64,000 nucleotides of DNA from JACJVV01 sp964581515 (GCA_964581515.1 CAZOOV010000002.1:62001-126000), one strand, 5' to 3'. Shown: positions 36,765 to 46,245, counted from the stretch's first letter. Notes: generated from the letters alone by a model not told the origin. Numbers and translations: made by a program.

Positions 36765-38222
36765 TCAGTAACATTTGCCAAAATAAGCATATCCTTGCGC
36801 TTTTTCACCGCATTTTATGCACTTTTTGCCTGTTTCTTTTTGTTCAAGAGGGAAGCATCTTGATGTAACTCCCTTAGTCTCATCCTTGATTACTTCTTCA
36901 CAGTCTTCACATCCACAGAATGGTGCGTAAATAACTTTCTTCTCATCTCCTGCTTTACAGAATTCTTCCCAAGTATCTGGTTCTACTATAGATTTCTTGA
37001 TACCCTCTCTTGCTTTGTCAAGCAGATGATTTTGTATTTCTTCAAGCAAAAGTTTTACCTGATCCTTAAGTTCTGCTCTTTTCACAAATAGTTTTTCTCC
37101 TGTATCTCTTCTAACAATAACTACTTGTTTTTTCTCTATATCTTTTGGACCAATCTCTACTCTCAAAGGAACTCCTTTCATTTCATATTGATTGAATTTC
37201 CAACCAGCAGAGTATTCTTCTCTAGTGTCTACAACAGTATCATATCCTGATAATTCTTTTCCAATCTTCTTTGCCTCTGCAATTGTATCATCTTTTGCTT
37301 TTCCAATCATTATAGGAATAATTGCAACATGAATAGGTGCAATCTTAGGCGGTAATACAAGTCCTTTGTCATCTCCATGCTGCATAATCACAGCACCAAT
37401 AAGTCTTGTTGATACTCCCCAACTAGTCTGCCACGGTAGATGATCTTTATCATCCTCACCTTGGAAACTAATCCCAAATGCTTTTGCAAAGCCTTGACCA
37501 AGATTATGTGATGTTCCACATTGCAAGAACTTACCATCAGGCATGTATCCTTCAATGCTTGTTGTGTATTTTGCACCTGCAAACTTTTCTTTGTCTGACT
37601 TTTTTCCGGTTATCACAGGTACTGCAAGAATATCATGAGCTAATGTTTCATATTCATCAAGTATCATAAGTGTTTCTTTATCGCATTCTTCTTCTGTTGC
37701 GTAGACGCAGTGTCCTTCTTGCCAGAGGAATTCTCTGCTTCTAAGGAATAGCTTAACGTCTTTTACTTCCCATCTTACGATGTTACACCATTGGTTTATC
37801 CTTAATGGAAGATCACGATGACTCCTTATCCATTTTGAGTAAGCATCATACATAATTGTTTCAGATGTAGGACGCAGAGCTAATCTCTCGCCAGTCTCAT
37901 CGTCTTTATTTGATACCCATGCTACTTCTGGAGAAAAACCTTCTGCATGCTCAGCTTCTTTTTGAAAGAAACTCTCTGGAATGAACATAGGAAAATAAGC
38001 ATTGTCAACTTTAAGTGATTTGAATCTAGCATTCAAATAATCCATGATCTTCTGCCAAATAGCATAACCATAAGGCCTGATTATCATAGTACCTTTTACT
38101 GGAGAATAATCTGCAAGTTCACCTTTGATCACTGCTTGACCATACCATTCAGGCATGTCATCTTCTTTCTTTACAGTTATTCCTTTTTCGTCCTTTTTCT
38201 CTTTTGATTGTTTTTGTGACAT
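36765..38222 (-). CDS. proS: Prolyl-tRNA synthetase, archaeal/eukaryotic type
   Basis: This class II synthetase charges tRNA-Pro. Class II motifs are visible: GTMIIRPYGYAIWQKI for motif 1, LPLRINQWCNIVRWEVKD with FLRSREFLWQEGH for motif 2, and GVSTRLIGAVIMQHGDDKGLVLPP for motif 3. The anticodon-binding domain follows. The C-terminal zinc-type domain carries CGCEDCEE and CIKCGEK and ends in Tyr, as in the archaeal ProRS group. Length 485 aa is typical. Its promoter region is shared with copy 2 of the structured RNA motif on the opposite side. Confidence 0.96.
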   Translation of the reverse strand: MSQKQSKEKKDEKGITVKKEDDMPEWYGQAVIKGELADYSPVKGTMIIRPYGYAIWQKIMDYLNARFKSLKVDNAYFPMFIPESFFQKEAEHAEGFSPEVAWVSNKDDETGERLALRPTSETIMYDAYSKWIRSHRDLPLRINQWCNIVRWEVKDVKLFLRSREFLWQEGHCVYATEEECDKETLMILDEYETLAHDILAVPVITGKKSDKEKFAGAKYTTSIEGYMPDGKFLQCGTSHNLGQGFAKAFGISFQGEDDKDHLPWQTSWGVSTRLIGAVIMQHGDDKGLVLPPKIAPIHVAIIPIMIGKAKDDTIAEAKKIGKELSGYDTVVDTREEYSAGWKFNQYEMKGVPLRVEIGPKDIEKKQVVIVRRDTGEKLFVKRAELKDQVKLLLEEIQNHLLDKAREGIKKSIVEPDTWEEFCKAGDEKKVIYAPFCGCEDCEEVIKDETKGVTSRCFPLEQKETGKKCIKCGEKAQGYAYFGKCY

Positions 38223-38289
38223 GGTGCTAGAGAAAACTAGATTATTTAAATAAGTTTTGTTGGATATGTCTCTTGAATAGCCCAGTCAA

Positions 38290-38359
38290 GTATGCTGGGG
38301 CACGGCGCTATTATGAGATGCCTTTGACATCTCATGCGCCTCAATTGGCGCCAGCATAC
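38290..38359 (+). ncRNA. Structured RNA motif, copy 2
   Basis: A 9-bp closing stem (38290-38298 with 38351-38359) differs from copy 1 by a compensatory pair: position 38294 is G and its partner 38355 is C, where copy 1 has A and T. The core GCACGGCGC (38300-38308) is identical. The apical hairpin (38313-38320 with 38328-38335) has a different sequence but is fully paired, and GCGCCTCAATTGGC follows. The bulge is again four bases (TATT). It lies between the divergent proS and the membrane protein gene at 38441, about 80 bp before the latter. Confidence 0.65.
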
Positions 38360-38440
38360 ATATTAAAGGAATTCAAGAGACTGCATCTGGTACCGTAAGT
38401 ATTATAAGATAGAGTGGATTGAAAAGATTTGGTGTATATT

Positions 38441-38983
38441 ATGGCAATGCCTAAGAAGCTTAAGAGATTATTATTGAAATACTTGATACTAGCTTCAGGA
38501 CTGATTATAATCTTCATGTTCTTAATCAAGACAAATCTTCTCATTATAATAATACTCATTGCAATAGCATCATTCTCAAAATTCTATAAACATTTTACAG
38601 GAAAGATGTCAATCGGTTTTGAACTTGTGACACCAGTAGTCATACTTTTCGGATATGAGGTAAACATTCTTTTTGCAGTAATCACTGCAATATTTATGGT
38701 AATAGCTGCTGACTTCATATCAGGCAGACTTATCGGGACCGAAGTTGCAATGCAAGTGCTTATCTATACAATACTGGCTATACTTGCAGGAATATTTAGT
38801 TGGGTAGCTTTCATACCACTTGCAATATTCTTAATAATACTTAGGAATGTGCTCATGTGGCTTGTGATGGTAGTGCCAGGATTTGTCAACCCAGTGAATG
38901 CAACACTCTCAACAGTACCAAATATTTTCATAAATGCATTTATAGTTAACCTTGTTGGAACATCACTTATTACTCTTCTATAA
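38441..38983 (+). CDS. Integral membrane protein, 180 aa
   Basis: ATG 38441 is preferred over an in-frame TTG at 38429. The chain is nearly all hydrophobic, with five or six membrane helices (about 12-27, 28-45, 58-80, 95-115, 118-140 and 155-178) and a basic N-terminus (MPKKLKRLL). No transport motif or family is recognised. The structured RNA motif lies upstream, perhaps in its leader. Confidence 0.65.
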   Translation: MAMPKKLKRLLLKYLILASGLIIIFMFLIKTNLLIIIILIAIASFSKFYKHFTGKMSIGFELVTPVVILFGYEVNILFAVITAIFMVIAADFISGRLIGTEVAMQVLIYTILAILAGIFSWVAFIPLAIFLIILRNVLMWLVMVVPGFVNPVNATLSTVPNIFINAFIVNLVGTSLITLL

Positions 38984-39036
38984 TTATATAGGTATACTAC
39001 CAAAAATATATAAAAAAGGACCATATACCATTGACT

Positions 39037-40290
39037 ATGCTTAAGAAAATAATGTCTTTCTTTAAACCAGAGAAGATTGAGGAGATTGAAGTACGATCAA
39101 GCGAGATAGAAGGCATTGCTGCTCAAGAGTTTGATGATTATGTCAAAAAAAATATCCTTCCATCATTTAACACACTTATCGAGGAGATAAGCGAGAAAGG
39201 AGACATAATTGAGGAAAGCTGTAAGATCCTTGAAGACTCTGTACTGAAGAATAAAAATATCCCTCTGAAAGAGAAACAATATATGGAAGGAAACAGAACA
39301 AGCTATGTCAAGCATGTAAGGATACTTCTGAAACATATTTCTGTACCTGAAGATTATGAACACATTGAGGAAAGCTTTGACCTTTTCAAAGAAAGACTTG
39401 AAGAATTCGGCAGACATACCATGAGAGCAAGACAGATCCTGAATCATTTCTTCGAACATGAGACTAATGCAATACATAATAAGATAAGCGAACTGAAGAC
39501 AGAGTATGACAATCTCAAGCTGTTGATCGATGATGAAAGGTATCAAGTGCATATAAAACTCCAAAAGACAAACGATAAACTGAAGAATGTCAGGAAAGGA
39601 AAAGTCTCACTCAAAGAAGAGATAAAAGAAAAAGAAAAACTCATCACTGTCACATCTGCAGATATCGATAGGATGCAAAAAGAATTGAAAGAGAAAGAAA
39701 AAAGTGAAGAGTATAAAGAATATAAAGAAATAAAAGATAAAAAAGACAAATATGAGGATAATCTTAACAGTATAAAAACAAAAATAAGAACATCTTTTGC
39801 AAAATTTGACAGAGCACTCAAAAAGTATGAAAGATCAGCAATGGATAATACAAAAGTAATAGGAGAGTACTTGACTGATGCATATGACGCAATAAGAAAA
39901 GATGATGAACACAAAGGAGAAGAGATCTTCAAAGACATAAGTGAGAAAATAAAAGCAGGAACTATAGATCTTAAGAATGGAGATAAGATTATATCTAGCA
40001 TACAAACAATTATCGATAGCAAGTTCATCAAGAATACTAATGAAGATATCAAAAGAATATCAAATGACATATCTGAAGTTAATGAAAGACTGAAAAAATC
40101 AAATATTTATGATGATATAACTGATCTCAAGAATAAGATAGAGACTGAAACTGGAAAAATAGAGGATCATAAGAGAAGGCTAGAAGAGATGAAAAAAGAA
40201 CTTGAATCAATCGATGAAAAGAAATATCTTAAAGATATTGAAGAACTTCTCAACAAAGCGATGAATAAGATCGTAAAACTGCAGACTTGA
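39037..40290 (+). CDS. Long coiled-coil protein, 417 aa
   Basis: ATG 39037 is preferred to an in-frame TTG at 39031. AAAATATATAAAAAAG sits about 25 bp upstream. After a short N-terminal segment (MLKKIMSFFKPEKIEEIEV) the protein is almost wholly helical. Strong coiled coil runs from about 140 to 240 and 330 to 415 (Lys/Glu-rich heptads). It resembles SMC-like or tropomyosin-like structural proteins only in composition. It starts 54 bp after the membrane protein gene. Function is unknown. Confidence 0.65.
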   Translation: MLKKIMSFFKPEKIEEIEVRSSEIEGIAAQEFDDYVKKNILPSFNTLIEEISEKGDIIEESCKILEDSVLKNKNIPLKEKQYMEGNRTSYVKHVRILLKHISVPEDYEHIEESFDLFKERLEEFGRHTMRARQILNHFFEHETNAIHNKISELKTEYDNLKLLIDDERYQVHIKLQKTNDKLKNVRKGKVSLKEEIKEKEKLITVTSADIDRMQKELKEKEKSEEYKEYKEIKDKKDKYEDNLNSIKTKIRTSFAKFDRALKKYERSAMDNTKVIGEYLTDAYDAIRKDDEHKGEEIFKDISEKIKAGTIDLKNGDKIISSIQTIIDSKFIKNTNEDIKRISNDISEVNERLKKSNIYDDITDLKNKIETETGKIEDHKRRLEEMKKELESIDEKKYLKDIEELLNKAMNKIVKLQT

Positions 40291-40336
40291 CCTACATAAA
40301 ACTTATAACTGATTCTTAGACTAGATTAATTTAATC

Positions 40337-41287
40337 ATGAAAGAACCACTTTCAGTATGCATTCCAGCACGTAATGAAGAGAAAGGAATCGGCAACACAT
40401 TAGAATCTGTCTTCAGACAGAATTATGATGGAGAGCTTGATGTGTTGGTATGTGCCAATGGATGCAGTGAAAATGATAGGACTGAAGAAATAGTAAGACA
40501 GATGCAGCGAGATTATCCTATAAGACTCATATCTACTTCTGAAATAGGAAAACCAAATGCATGGAACATGCTTCGCGATGCTGCAAGAAATGATCTGATA
40601 ATCTATGCAGATGCAGATGTCATCATAAGCGCTCATGCATTCAGCAACATTGTCCAAAGGATGCAAGAACAAGATGATATGGTAACTGTCGGTGGACTTC
40701 TCACCCCTTATCATGATGATTCTGACTTTATTACTAGGGCATTGTATCCTGAACTTACAACTTTAGGTTGCATATGCGGAGGATTATACGGAATAAGAGA
40801 TGATGCAATACAGGATAGATTTACAGAGTATGGTTTTTCTGAGATGCCAAAAGACATAATTGCCGAGGACACATGGCTGACATTGCTTGCAGGAGAAGGA
40901 AGATGGTGCATTGAACGTCAAGCAAGAGTTATAATAAGACCTCATACATGGAAAGAGATGTTCAAGACAGAAAGAAGGCATATGAGAGCAAAGAAACAGC
41001 TTGAAGAAGATTACGGCGCAATATTTGAAGAAAATAGTGACGATAAATTCTTCATGAAAGAATCATTTCTGGGAAAAACTAAAAGAAGACTTGGCAGAAT
41101 ATATCACGCAAAAGGATTAAAAGGAAAAACTGAGGTCGTTGTCAACTACATAATGAGACAATATATCCGACATATAACAAGAAAACATTTGGCAACTGAA
41201 GAACTTGATAGTTATGCAGGAGTATGGGAAGTTTCAGAATCATCAAAGAGACCAATACCTATAGATATGATGTATAATCGTAATTAG
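40337..41287 (+). CDS. Glycosyltransferase family 2
   Basis: The N-terminal GT-A domain shows LSVCIPARNEEKGIGNTLESV, then the nucleotide-sugar DxD in IIYADADV (about 92-99) and a later EDTWLTL (about 175-181), the usual catalytic acid region of inverting GT2 enzymes. The C-terminal 90 residues are basic and helical, without a clear membrane anchor. The product may decorate surface protein or lipid, consistent with several glycan-acceptor-like Asn-rich surface proteins here. Donor and acceptor are unknown. Confidence 0.88.
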   Translation: MKEPLSVCIPARNEEKGIGNTLESVFRQNYDGELDVLVCANGCSENDRTEEIVRQMQRDYPIRLISTSEIGKPNAWNMLRDAARNDLIIYADADVIISAHAFSNIVQRMQEQDDMVTVGGLLTPYHDDSDFITRALYPELTTLGCICGGLYGIRDDAIQDRFTEYGFSEMPKDIIAEDTWLTLLAGEGRWCIERQARVIIRPHTWKEMFKTERRHMRAKKQLEEDYGAIFEENSDDKFFMKESFLGKTKRRLGRIYHAKGLKGKTEVVVNYIMRQYIRHITRKHLATEELDSYAGVWEVSESSKRPIPIDMMYNRN

Positions 41288-41309
41288 AAGCCTTAGATAT
41301 TAAATTATT

Positions 41310-41651
41310 CTATCGTCCAAATTCTCTTGGACCTACTTGAAGATATCCATCTTTCATGTATGCATTAAAAGAAGGTGTAGTTGCACTGATAGGTGCTTTT
41401 TTGTATGTTAATATTGGTTCCTGGTTTACGAGCATTACAGAAGGGATATATAATATCCCTTGAGAATCCATCTTATAATTATTGTATAAACTTTCAAGAA
41501 TATACCTAGGATCAAAGACTTTAGGATCAAATCCACCTTTCTTAGGATCTTTCAATACATCAGGATCTAATCTAAGCGCATTTGATATATTATTTGCTAG
41601 ACCATCAATTGACGTATTTCCCGTCGATGTTTCTGGTTTTCCAATATCCAT
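41310..41651 (-). CDS. Hypothetical protein, 113 aa
   Basis: A soluble, Asn/Pro/Asp-rich small protein with a conserved-looking middle (FDPKVFDPRYILESLYNNY). No domain is recognised. It is convergent with the glycosyltransferase, 22 bp apart. A TATA-like AAGTTTAAATC lies about 25 bp upstream on the minus strand, supporting a real gene. Confidence 0.5.
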   Translation of the reverse strand: MDIGKPETSTGNTSIDGLANNISNALRLDPDVLKDPKKGGFDPKVFDPRYILESLYNNYKMDSQGILYIPSVMLVNQEPILTYKKAPISATTPSFNAYMKDGYLQVGPREFGR

Positions 41652-41741
41652 AATGATAGATAAATGATAAAGAAGATTTAAACTTTTTGTTTTGAGTGAT
41701 TTTAAGAAAAATATTTAAGCAAAAGACATGATTGAATAAAT

Positions 41742-42011
41742 ATGACAAGTGAATGGGAAAAAAAGGTAAGATATGCACTAACCCATAAGGATGAAATATC
41801 TAAGAGAAGAGAGAATAGAGAAAAACAAGATTTTTACAAAAGGATGAGGAGACTTGTGCCTATACCAATCATGATAGGTATACTTGCTGCAATAATGATG
41901 CATAAATATTTCGGATGGCAATCACTTCTTGAGACATTGCTTGGTTGGGTTATTGGACTGACCATAGTTGCAACAATAATAGCATATCTTCCAAAGAATT
42001 TATCAAGATAA
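41742..42011 (+). CDS. Small membrane protein, 89 aa
   Basis: The basic N-terminal 40 residues (KRRENREKQDFYKRMRR) are followed by two transmembrane helices (about 41-58 and 62-83). AAATATTTAAGC lies about 28 bp before the ATG. It is a plausible small membrane subunit or anchor, with no family recognised. Confidence 0.6.
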   Translation: MTSEWEKKVRYALTHKDEISKRRENREKQDFYKRMRRLVPIPIMIGILAAIMMHKYFGWQSLLETLLGWVIGLTIVATIIAYLPKNLSR

Positions 42012-42094
42012 AGAGAGAATAAATAATTAGGTTTAAAATAAAGAGCCAAATTGATTCTTGATTCATATTATGAATATTGCTTTATCAAAAGAAG

Positions 42095-42547
42095 TTATTT
42101 ACGAGTTATTTTTCTGATAATCTTTCTTATCTTCTTCATTGATTTTTTAGGTTTATTCTTATTAAGTTCAAGAATTACATATATTAAGATAGAAGCAATA
42201 ATTGCCATAGCATACTCACCAAGACCAATTACAATACCCACAATTGCCATTGTCCATACAGAAGCTGCAGTAGTTAGTCCTTTTACACTTCCGCTGTCTG
42301 CAATAATCACTCCTGCGCCAAGAAATCCAAGACCAGTTATTATACCTTGAATTATCCTTGTAGGATCAGCTGGAAAATAATTGATCCCTAGAATTGTCGC
42401 TAATGTAGAACCTAAACATACTAGAGCAAGTGTTCTCATACCAGCTGGTTTACCTAAATGCTCTCTTTCAGAACCGATTAAAATACCAAGTACCATAGCT
42501 ACAAGAAGTTTTACCAGGTCAATTAATATTAGTGTCCAAGACATCAT
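42095..42547 (-). CDS. MgtC/SapB family membrane protein
   Basis: MgtC-family proteins have about four membrane helices and are linked in bacteria to magnesium limitation and to F-type ATPase inhibition. The signature is clear: GILIGSEREHLGKPAGMRTLALVCLGS, GLGFLGAGVI and KGLTTAASVWTMAIVGIVIGLGEY. I chose ATG 42547 because the TATA-like AAATATTTAAATCC lies about 25 bp upstream; a longer frame starting at 42598 would include it. The product is 150 aa and lacks the extra C-terminal domain of MgtC proper, so it is nearer to SapB/YhiD types. Confidence 0.9.
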   Translation of the reverse strand: MMSWTLILIDLVKLLVAMVLGILIGSEREHLGKPAGMRTLALVCLGSTLATILGINYFPADPTRIIQGIITGLGFLGAGVIIADSGSVKGLTTAASVWTMAIVGIVIGLGEYAMAIIASILIYVILELNKNKPKKSMKKIRKIIRKITRK

Positions 42548-42715
42548 AATTACATCCAGAAAGTTGGGATTTAAATATTTATCTGAAAATATACACAAAA
42601 CGAAACATTTAAATACTAGTTGATATTACTTACCTCTTGTTGATGTTAAGTCAACGAAATGAGTTCGAAACAATACAAAAAAATCATGATCAATAAAACC
42701 AAAAAGGTGGTACAC

Positions 42716-43066
42716 ATGGAAGAGAAAGTCAATCTAAATATAAGCGATGGCGATGCATTCTATGCTCATCAGGCATCAATAAATTTCAATCCAACAATGA
42801 TGTTCTTTGATTTCAAAAACATCAGTCCAAGAGTAGATGAAAGAAGCAAGACAAAAGCTACATTCGTGCTTAAGCATAATGTTACAATGCTTGAACCATA
42901 CCATGCAAAACTTTTCAGAAATCTTCTAGACAAAGTAATCAAAGATTATGAGAAACAATTCGGAAAGATCGACAAACCAAAGGCACTGAAGAAGATAGAG
43001 AAAGTGATAGGAAATAAAGAAGCAAAAGCAAAAGAGAAGAATGAAACACCTTCATACTTTGGGTGA
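42716..43066 (+). CDS. DUF3467 family protein
   Basis: The pattern AFYAHQASINFNPTMMFFDFKNISPR, then TFVLKHNVTMLEPYHAKLFRNLLDKVIKDYEKQFG (about 15-90), matches the small DUF3467 family of unknown function. ATG 42716 is preferred because AGGTGG lies 5 bp upstream; the frame also extends to 42659. The C-terminus is Lys-rich. It leads the grpE-dnaK cluster with a 6-bp gap to grpE, so a chaperone-linked role is likely but unproven. The promoter ACATTTAAATACT is near 42607, with a small GTTGA/TCAAC hairpin before the ATG. Confidence 0.75.
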   Translation: MEEKVNLNISDGDAFYAHQASINFNPTMMFFDFKNISPRVDERSKTKATFVLKHNVTMLEPYHAKLFRNLLDKVIKDYEKQFGKIDKPKALKKIEKVIGNKEAKAKEKNETPSYFG

Positions 43067-43072
43067 TAAGAT

Positions 43073-43603
43073 ATGATGAATAAAAAAGACAATAAAGAGT
43101 GTAAAGAACATAAGAAGCATGATAAGAAAGATCATAAGTCTCATGAGAAGAAAGAATTATGCAACTGCAAAAAAAGAGAACAAGAACTTATCGATTCACT
43201 TCAGAGATCGCAAGCAGAATTTGAGAACTTCAGAAAAAGAGTAGATAGAGACAGAGAATCATTCTGCAAGTTTGCATCAGAAGGGATCATTAAGAAGATA
43301 TTGCCAGTAATGGAAAACTTTGAGAGATCCCTCAACAGCAAAGATAAAGAAAACCATGATGAATTTGTAAAAGCGATAGATATGATACATAATCAATTAC
43401 TAGATGTGCTAGAAAAAGAAGGACTCAAAAGAATTGATGCAGAAGCAAAACCATTCGACCCAGAACTTCATGAACCATTATTACAAGAAGAATCAGATGA
43501 GAAACCAAATACAGTGCTTGAAGTATTACAGCCAGGATACACATTGAATGATAAAGTGATCCAGCATGCACGTGTTAAGATTTCAAAAGAAAAGACAAAA
43601 TAA
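43073..43603 (+). CDS. grpE: GrpE nucleotide exchange factor
   Basis: GrpE releases ADP from DnaK. Family features are a long N-terminal coiled coil with RSQAEFENFRKRVDRDRE (about 42-59), then a four-helix part with VMENFERSLNS, and the C-terminal beta domain ending FDPELHEPLLQEESDEKPNTVLEVLQPGYTLNDKVIQHARVKIS (about 123-170). The N-terminus adds a Lys/His/Cys-rich stretch (KECKEHKKHDKKDHKSHEKKELC), which could bind metal. A second ATG directly follows the first. The gene order grpE-dnaK-(HD)-dnaJ supports the call. Confidence 0.95.
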   Translation: MMNKKDNKECKEHKKHDKKDHKSHEKKELCNCKKREQELIDSLQRSQAEFENFRKRVDRDRESFCKFASEGIIKKILPVMENFERSLNSKDKENHDEFVKAIDMIHNQLLDVLEKEGLKRIDAEAKPFDPELHEPLLQEESDEKPNTVLEVLQPGYTLNDKVIQHARVKISKEKTK

Positions 43604-43698
43604 AAGAGATTAAGGAATTAAAAAAAACAAAAAAGAGATGAGAAGAAAAATACTAATAAAAAATAAAACCACAATAAAAAGTTTGGAGGTAATTCAAA

Positions 43699-45627
43699 AT
43701 GACAGACGAAAAAGACAAAAAAGAAAAAGGAAAAGGAGTGGCTAAAGCCATCGGAATTGATCTCGGTACTACTTTCTCAGCAGTTGCAATTATGGAAGGA
43801 GGTAAGCCAACTATAATAAGCAATGCAGAGGGAGCTAGAACAACACCTTCAGTAGTATGGGTCAAAGACCAGGGAAAAGAGCGTGTAGTAGGTCAGGTTG
43901 CTAAGAACCAGGCAATCATAGATCCTGCGCATGTAGTGAGGAGCATCAAAAGACATATGGGAAGTAATGAGATAACAAGCATTGACGGAAAAGATTACAA
44001 GCCTCAAGAAGTTGCTGCAATGATTGTGCAGAAACTCAAACGTGATGCAGAAGCTTATCTTGGACATCCTGTTACGGACGCAGTAATAACTGTTCCAGCC
44101 TATTTCAATGACTCACAGAGACAGGCAACAAAAGATGCTGGTGAGATTGCAGGACTCAAAGTTCTAAGGATCGTGAACGAACCAACTGCAGCCTCACTTG
44201 CCTATGGTCTTGACAAGACAGAAGCACACAATGTATTGGTATTTGATTTCGGAGGAGGAACATTTGATGTATCCATCCTAGAACTTGATGAAGGAGTCTT
44301 TGAAGTCAAAGCTACATCAGGAAACAACCACTTAGGTGGAGATGATATAGATGAGGTAATCATCGACTGGATAGCTACAGAATTCAAGAAAGAGAACAGC
44401 ATAGACCTTAGAGAAGATAAGATTGCTCTACAGAGATTAAAAGATGCTGCTGAAAAGGCAAAGATTGAACTAAGCAGTGCACAACAAGTTACAATCAATA
44501 TACCTTATATCACACAACAGCAACATATCAATCTAACACTTTCAAGAGCAAAGTTTGAAGAGATGATAAGCGACATATTAAGCAAACTAAAAGCACCTAC
44601 AGAAGAAGCACTAAAAGATGCAAGCGATGTAAAAGTCGATAAAGTAATCCTTGTAGGAGGATCAACAAGGATCCCAGCAGTAGAAAAACTTGTCAAAGAC
44701 CTGACCGGACTTGATGGAGACAAATCTGTAAATCCTGATGAAGCAGTTGCTGCAGGCGCTGCAATCCAAGCAGGAATCATCGGAGGAGAAGTCAAGGATG
44801 TTCTTTTACTTGATGTTACACCGCTAACACTTGGAATCGAGACATTAGGAGGAGTTTCTACTAAAATAATTGAGAGAAACACCACTATTCCAACAAAAAA
44901 GAGCCAGATATTTTCCACTGCAGCTGATAATCAGCCAGCAGTAACCATCAATGTACTTCAAGGAGAACGTGCAATGGCTACTGACAACAAAAGCATGGGA
45001 AGATTTGATCTTGATGGGATCCCACCAGCACCAAGAGGAGTACCTCAGATAGAAGTCACATTCGATATTGATGCGAATGGGATTGTCAATGTATCTGCAA
45101 AAGACATTGCAACAGGAAAAGCGCAGCATATCACTGTCACTGGAGACAGCAATCTCAAAGAAGAAGACATAGAGAGAATGAAAAAAGAAGCAGAGTCACA
45201 TGCTGAAGAAGACAAAAAGATCAGAGAGAAAGTAGAGACACTCAACGAAGCAGAATCAATGATCTTCCAGTATGAGAAAACAATAAAAGAGATGGGAGAC
45301 AAAGTCGACAAGAAAGAGATAGAGCCTATCCAGAAGGACATTGAAGAGATGAAGGAACTGCTCAAAGACAAAGAAAAGAACTACGAAAGCATAAAGAAGA
45401 AAAAAGAAGAGATGACTGAAAAATTCCAGAAGATTGCTACTGAAATGTATCAGAAAGCTGCGCAAGAACAAGCTGCAAAGCAAAAAGCTGATGCTGGCAA
45501 AGCTACTGGAGACGCAGGAAAAGATAAAAAAGATGACAAGAAAGATAATGAAGATAATGTTGTCGATGCTGAAGTAGTTGACGAAAAAGAAAAAGAAGAA
45601 AAGAAAGAAGAAAAGGACAAGAAATAA
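43699..45627 (+). CDS. dnaK: Chaperone DnaK (Hsp70)
   Basis: The full Hsp70 plan is present: ATPase domain with GIDLGTTFS (about 20), VPAYFNDSQRQATKDAG, INEPTAAS-type VNEPTAASLAYG, VFDFGGGTFDVS and VGGSTRIPAV, then the linker DVLLLDVTPLTLGIET and the substrate-binding domain. The lid ends in a long Lys/Asp/Glu tail, not the EEVD-type ending. Length is 642 aa. A strong GGAGGT lies 9 bp before the ATG, typical of highly expressed genes here. Bacterial-type DnaK is widespread in archaea by transfer. Its cofactors GrpE and DnaJ flank it. Confidence 0.97.
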   Translation: MTDEKDKKEKGKGVAKAIGIDLGTTFSAVAIMEGGKPTIISNAEGARTTPSVVWVKDQGKERVVGQVAKNQAIIDPAHVVRSIKRHMGSNEITSIDGKDYKPQEVAAMIVQKLKRDAEAYLGHPVTDAVITVPAYFNDSQRQATKDAGEIAGLKVLRIVNEPTAASLAYGLDKTEAHNVLVFDFGGGTFDVSILELDEGVFEVKATSGNNHLGGDDIDEVIIDWIATEFKKENSIDLREDKIALQRLKDAAEKAKIELSSAQQVTINIPYITQQQHINLTLSRAKFEEMISDILSKLKAPTEEALKDASDVKVDKVILVGGSTRIPAVEKLVKDLTGLDGDKSVNPDEAVAAGAAIQAGIIGGEVKDVLLLDVTPLTLGIETLGGVSTKIIERNTTIPTKKSQIFSTAADNQPAVTINVLQGERAMATDNKSMGRFDLDGIPPAPRGVPQIEVTFDIDANGIVNVSAKDIATGKAQHITVTGDSNLKEEDIERMKKEAESHAEEDKKIREKVETLNEAESMIFQYEKTIKEMGDKVDKKEIEPIQKDIEEMKELLKDKEKNYESIKKKKEEMTEKFQKIATEMYQKAAQEQAAKQKADAGKATGDAGKDKKDDKKDNEDNVVDAEVVDEKEKEEKKEEKDKK

Positions 45628-45633
45628 GTCCAT

Positions 45634-45656
45634 TTTTCTAATTTTTTTATTTAATC
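45634..45656 (+). terminator. Oligo-T terminator after dnaK
   Basis: T runs (ATTTTTCTAATTTTTTTATT) directly follow the dnaK stop. The next gene has its own TATA-like CTAAATTTAG, so dnaK and the HD gene may be separate units. Confidence 0.5.
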
Positions 45657-45678
45657 TAAATTTAGATTGATCAATAAG

Positions 45679-46245
45679 ATGACACTTACCAAAGAGAGGT
45701 GCATAGAACTGCTCAAGGAGCATGATACTCCTAGACACATCTTTCTACATAGCAGAAAAGTCAACGGCGTTGCAGTATTCATAGCAACAAAATTAAAAGA
45801 GAAAGGAGAAGATATTTCTATTGAAGATGTATTTATTGCATCCCTGCTTCATGATATGAAAAAAATCCATGAAATTGAAGGTAAATGTGAACATCATCAT
45901 TTGTCAGCATCTGACTTTATGGAAGAAAAAGGATTTCTTAGAATTGCAGACCTTATAATGAAACATGATTCAAAACAAATAGTATTAAATGACATAGAAC
46001 TTAAAGAATGGGAAGATAAAATCATGTCATATGCAGATTCAAGAGTAATGTTTGATGAACTGACATCACTAGAAATAAGAATAGAAGATGCAAAAAAGAG
46101 ATATCCGCATAATGCAGAGATACTTGAAAAATTCAAAAGTATAATAAACCCCATAGAAAAAGAAATATTTAATAAACTGGACATGAGTCCTGAAGAATTA
46201 AACGAAGAGAGTGTAAAACCTTTCTTGATTGAGGATGATTACTAA
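45679..46245 (+). CDS. HD-domain hydrolase, 188 aa
   Basis: HD proteins are metal-dependent phosphohydrolases of nucleotides. Motifs are HIFLHSRKV (about 18-26), LLHDMKKIHE (HD at about 55-56) and a later HHHLSASDF, IMKHDSK and SYADSR, all in the expected order. ATG 45679 is preferred to an in-frame TTG at 45667. Its stop overlaps the dnaJ start as TAATG, so translation is coupled. Its place between dnaK and dnaJ is not usual and hints that a nucleotide signal or tRNA-related reaction is linked to chaperone expression. Confidence 0.8.
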   Translation: MTLTKERCIELLKEHDTPRHIFLHSRKVNGVAVFIATKLKEKGEDISIEDVFIASLLHDMKKIHEIEGKCEHHHLSASDFMEEKGFLRIADLIMKHDSKQIVLNDIELKEWEDKIMSYADSRVMFDELTSLEIRIEDAKKRYPHNAEILEKFKSIINPIEKEIFNKLDMSPEELNEESVKPFLIEDDY

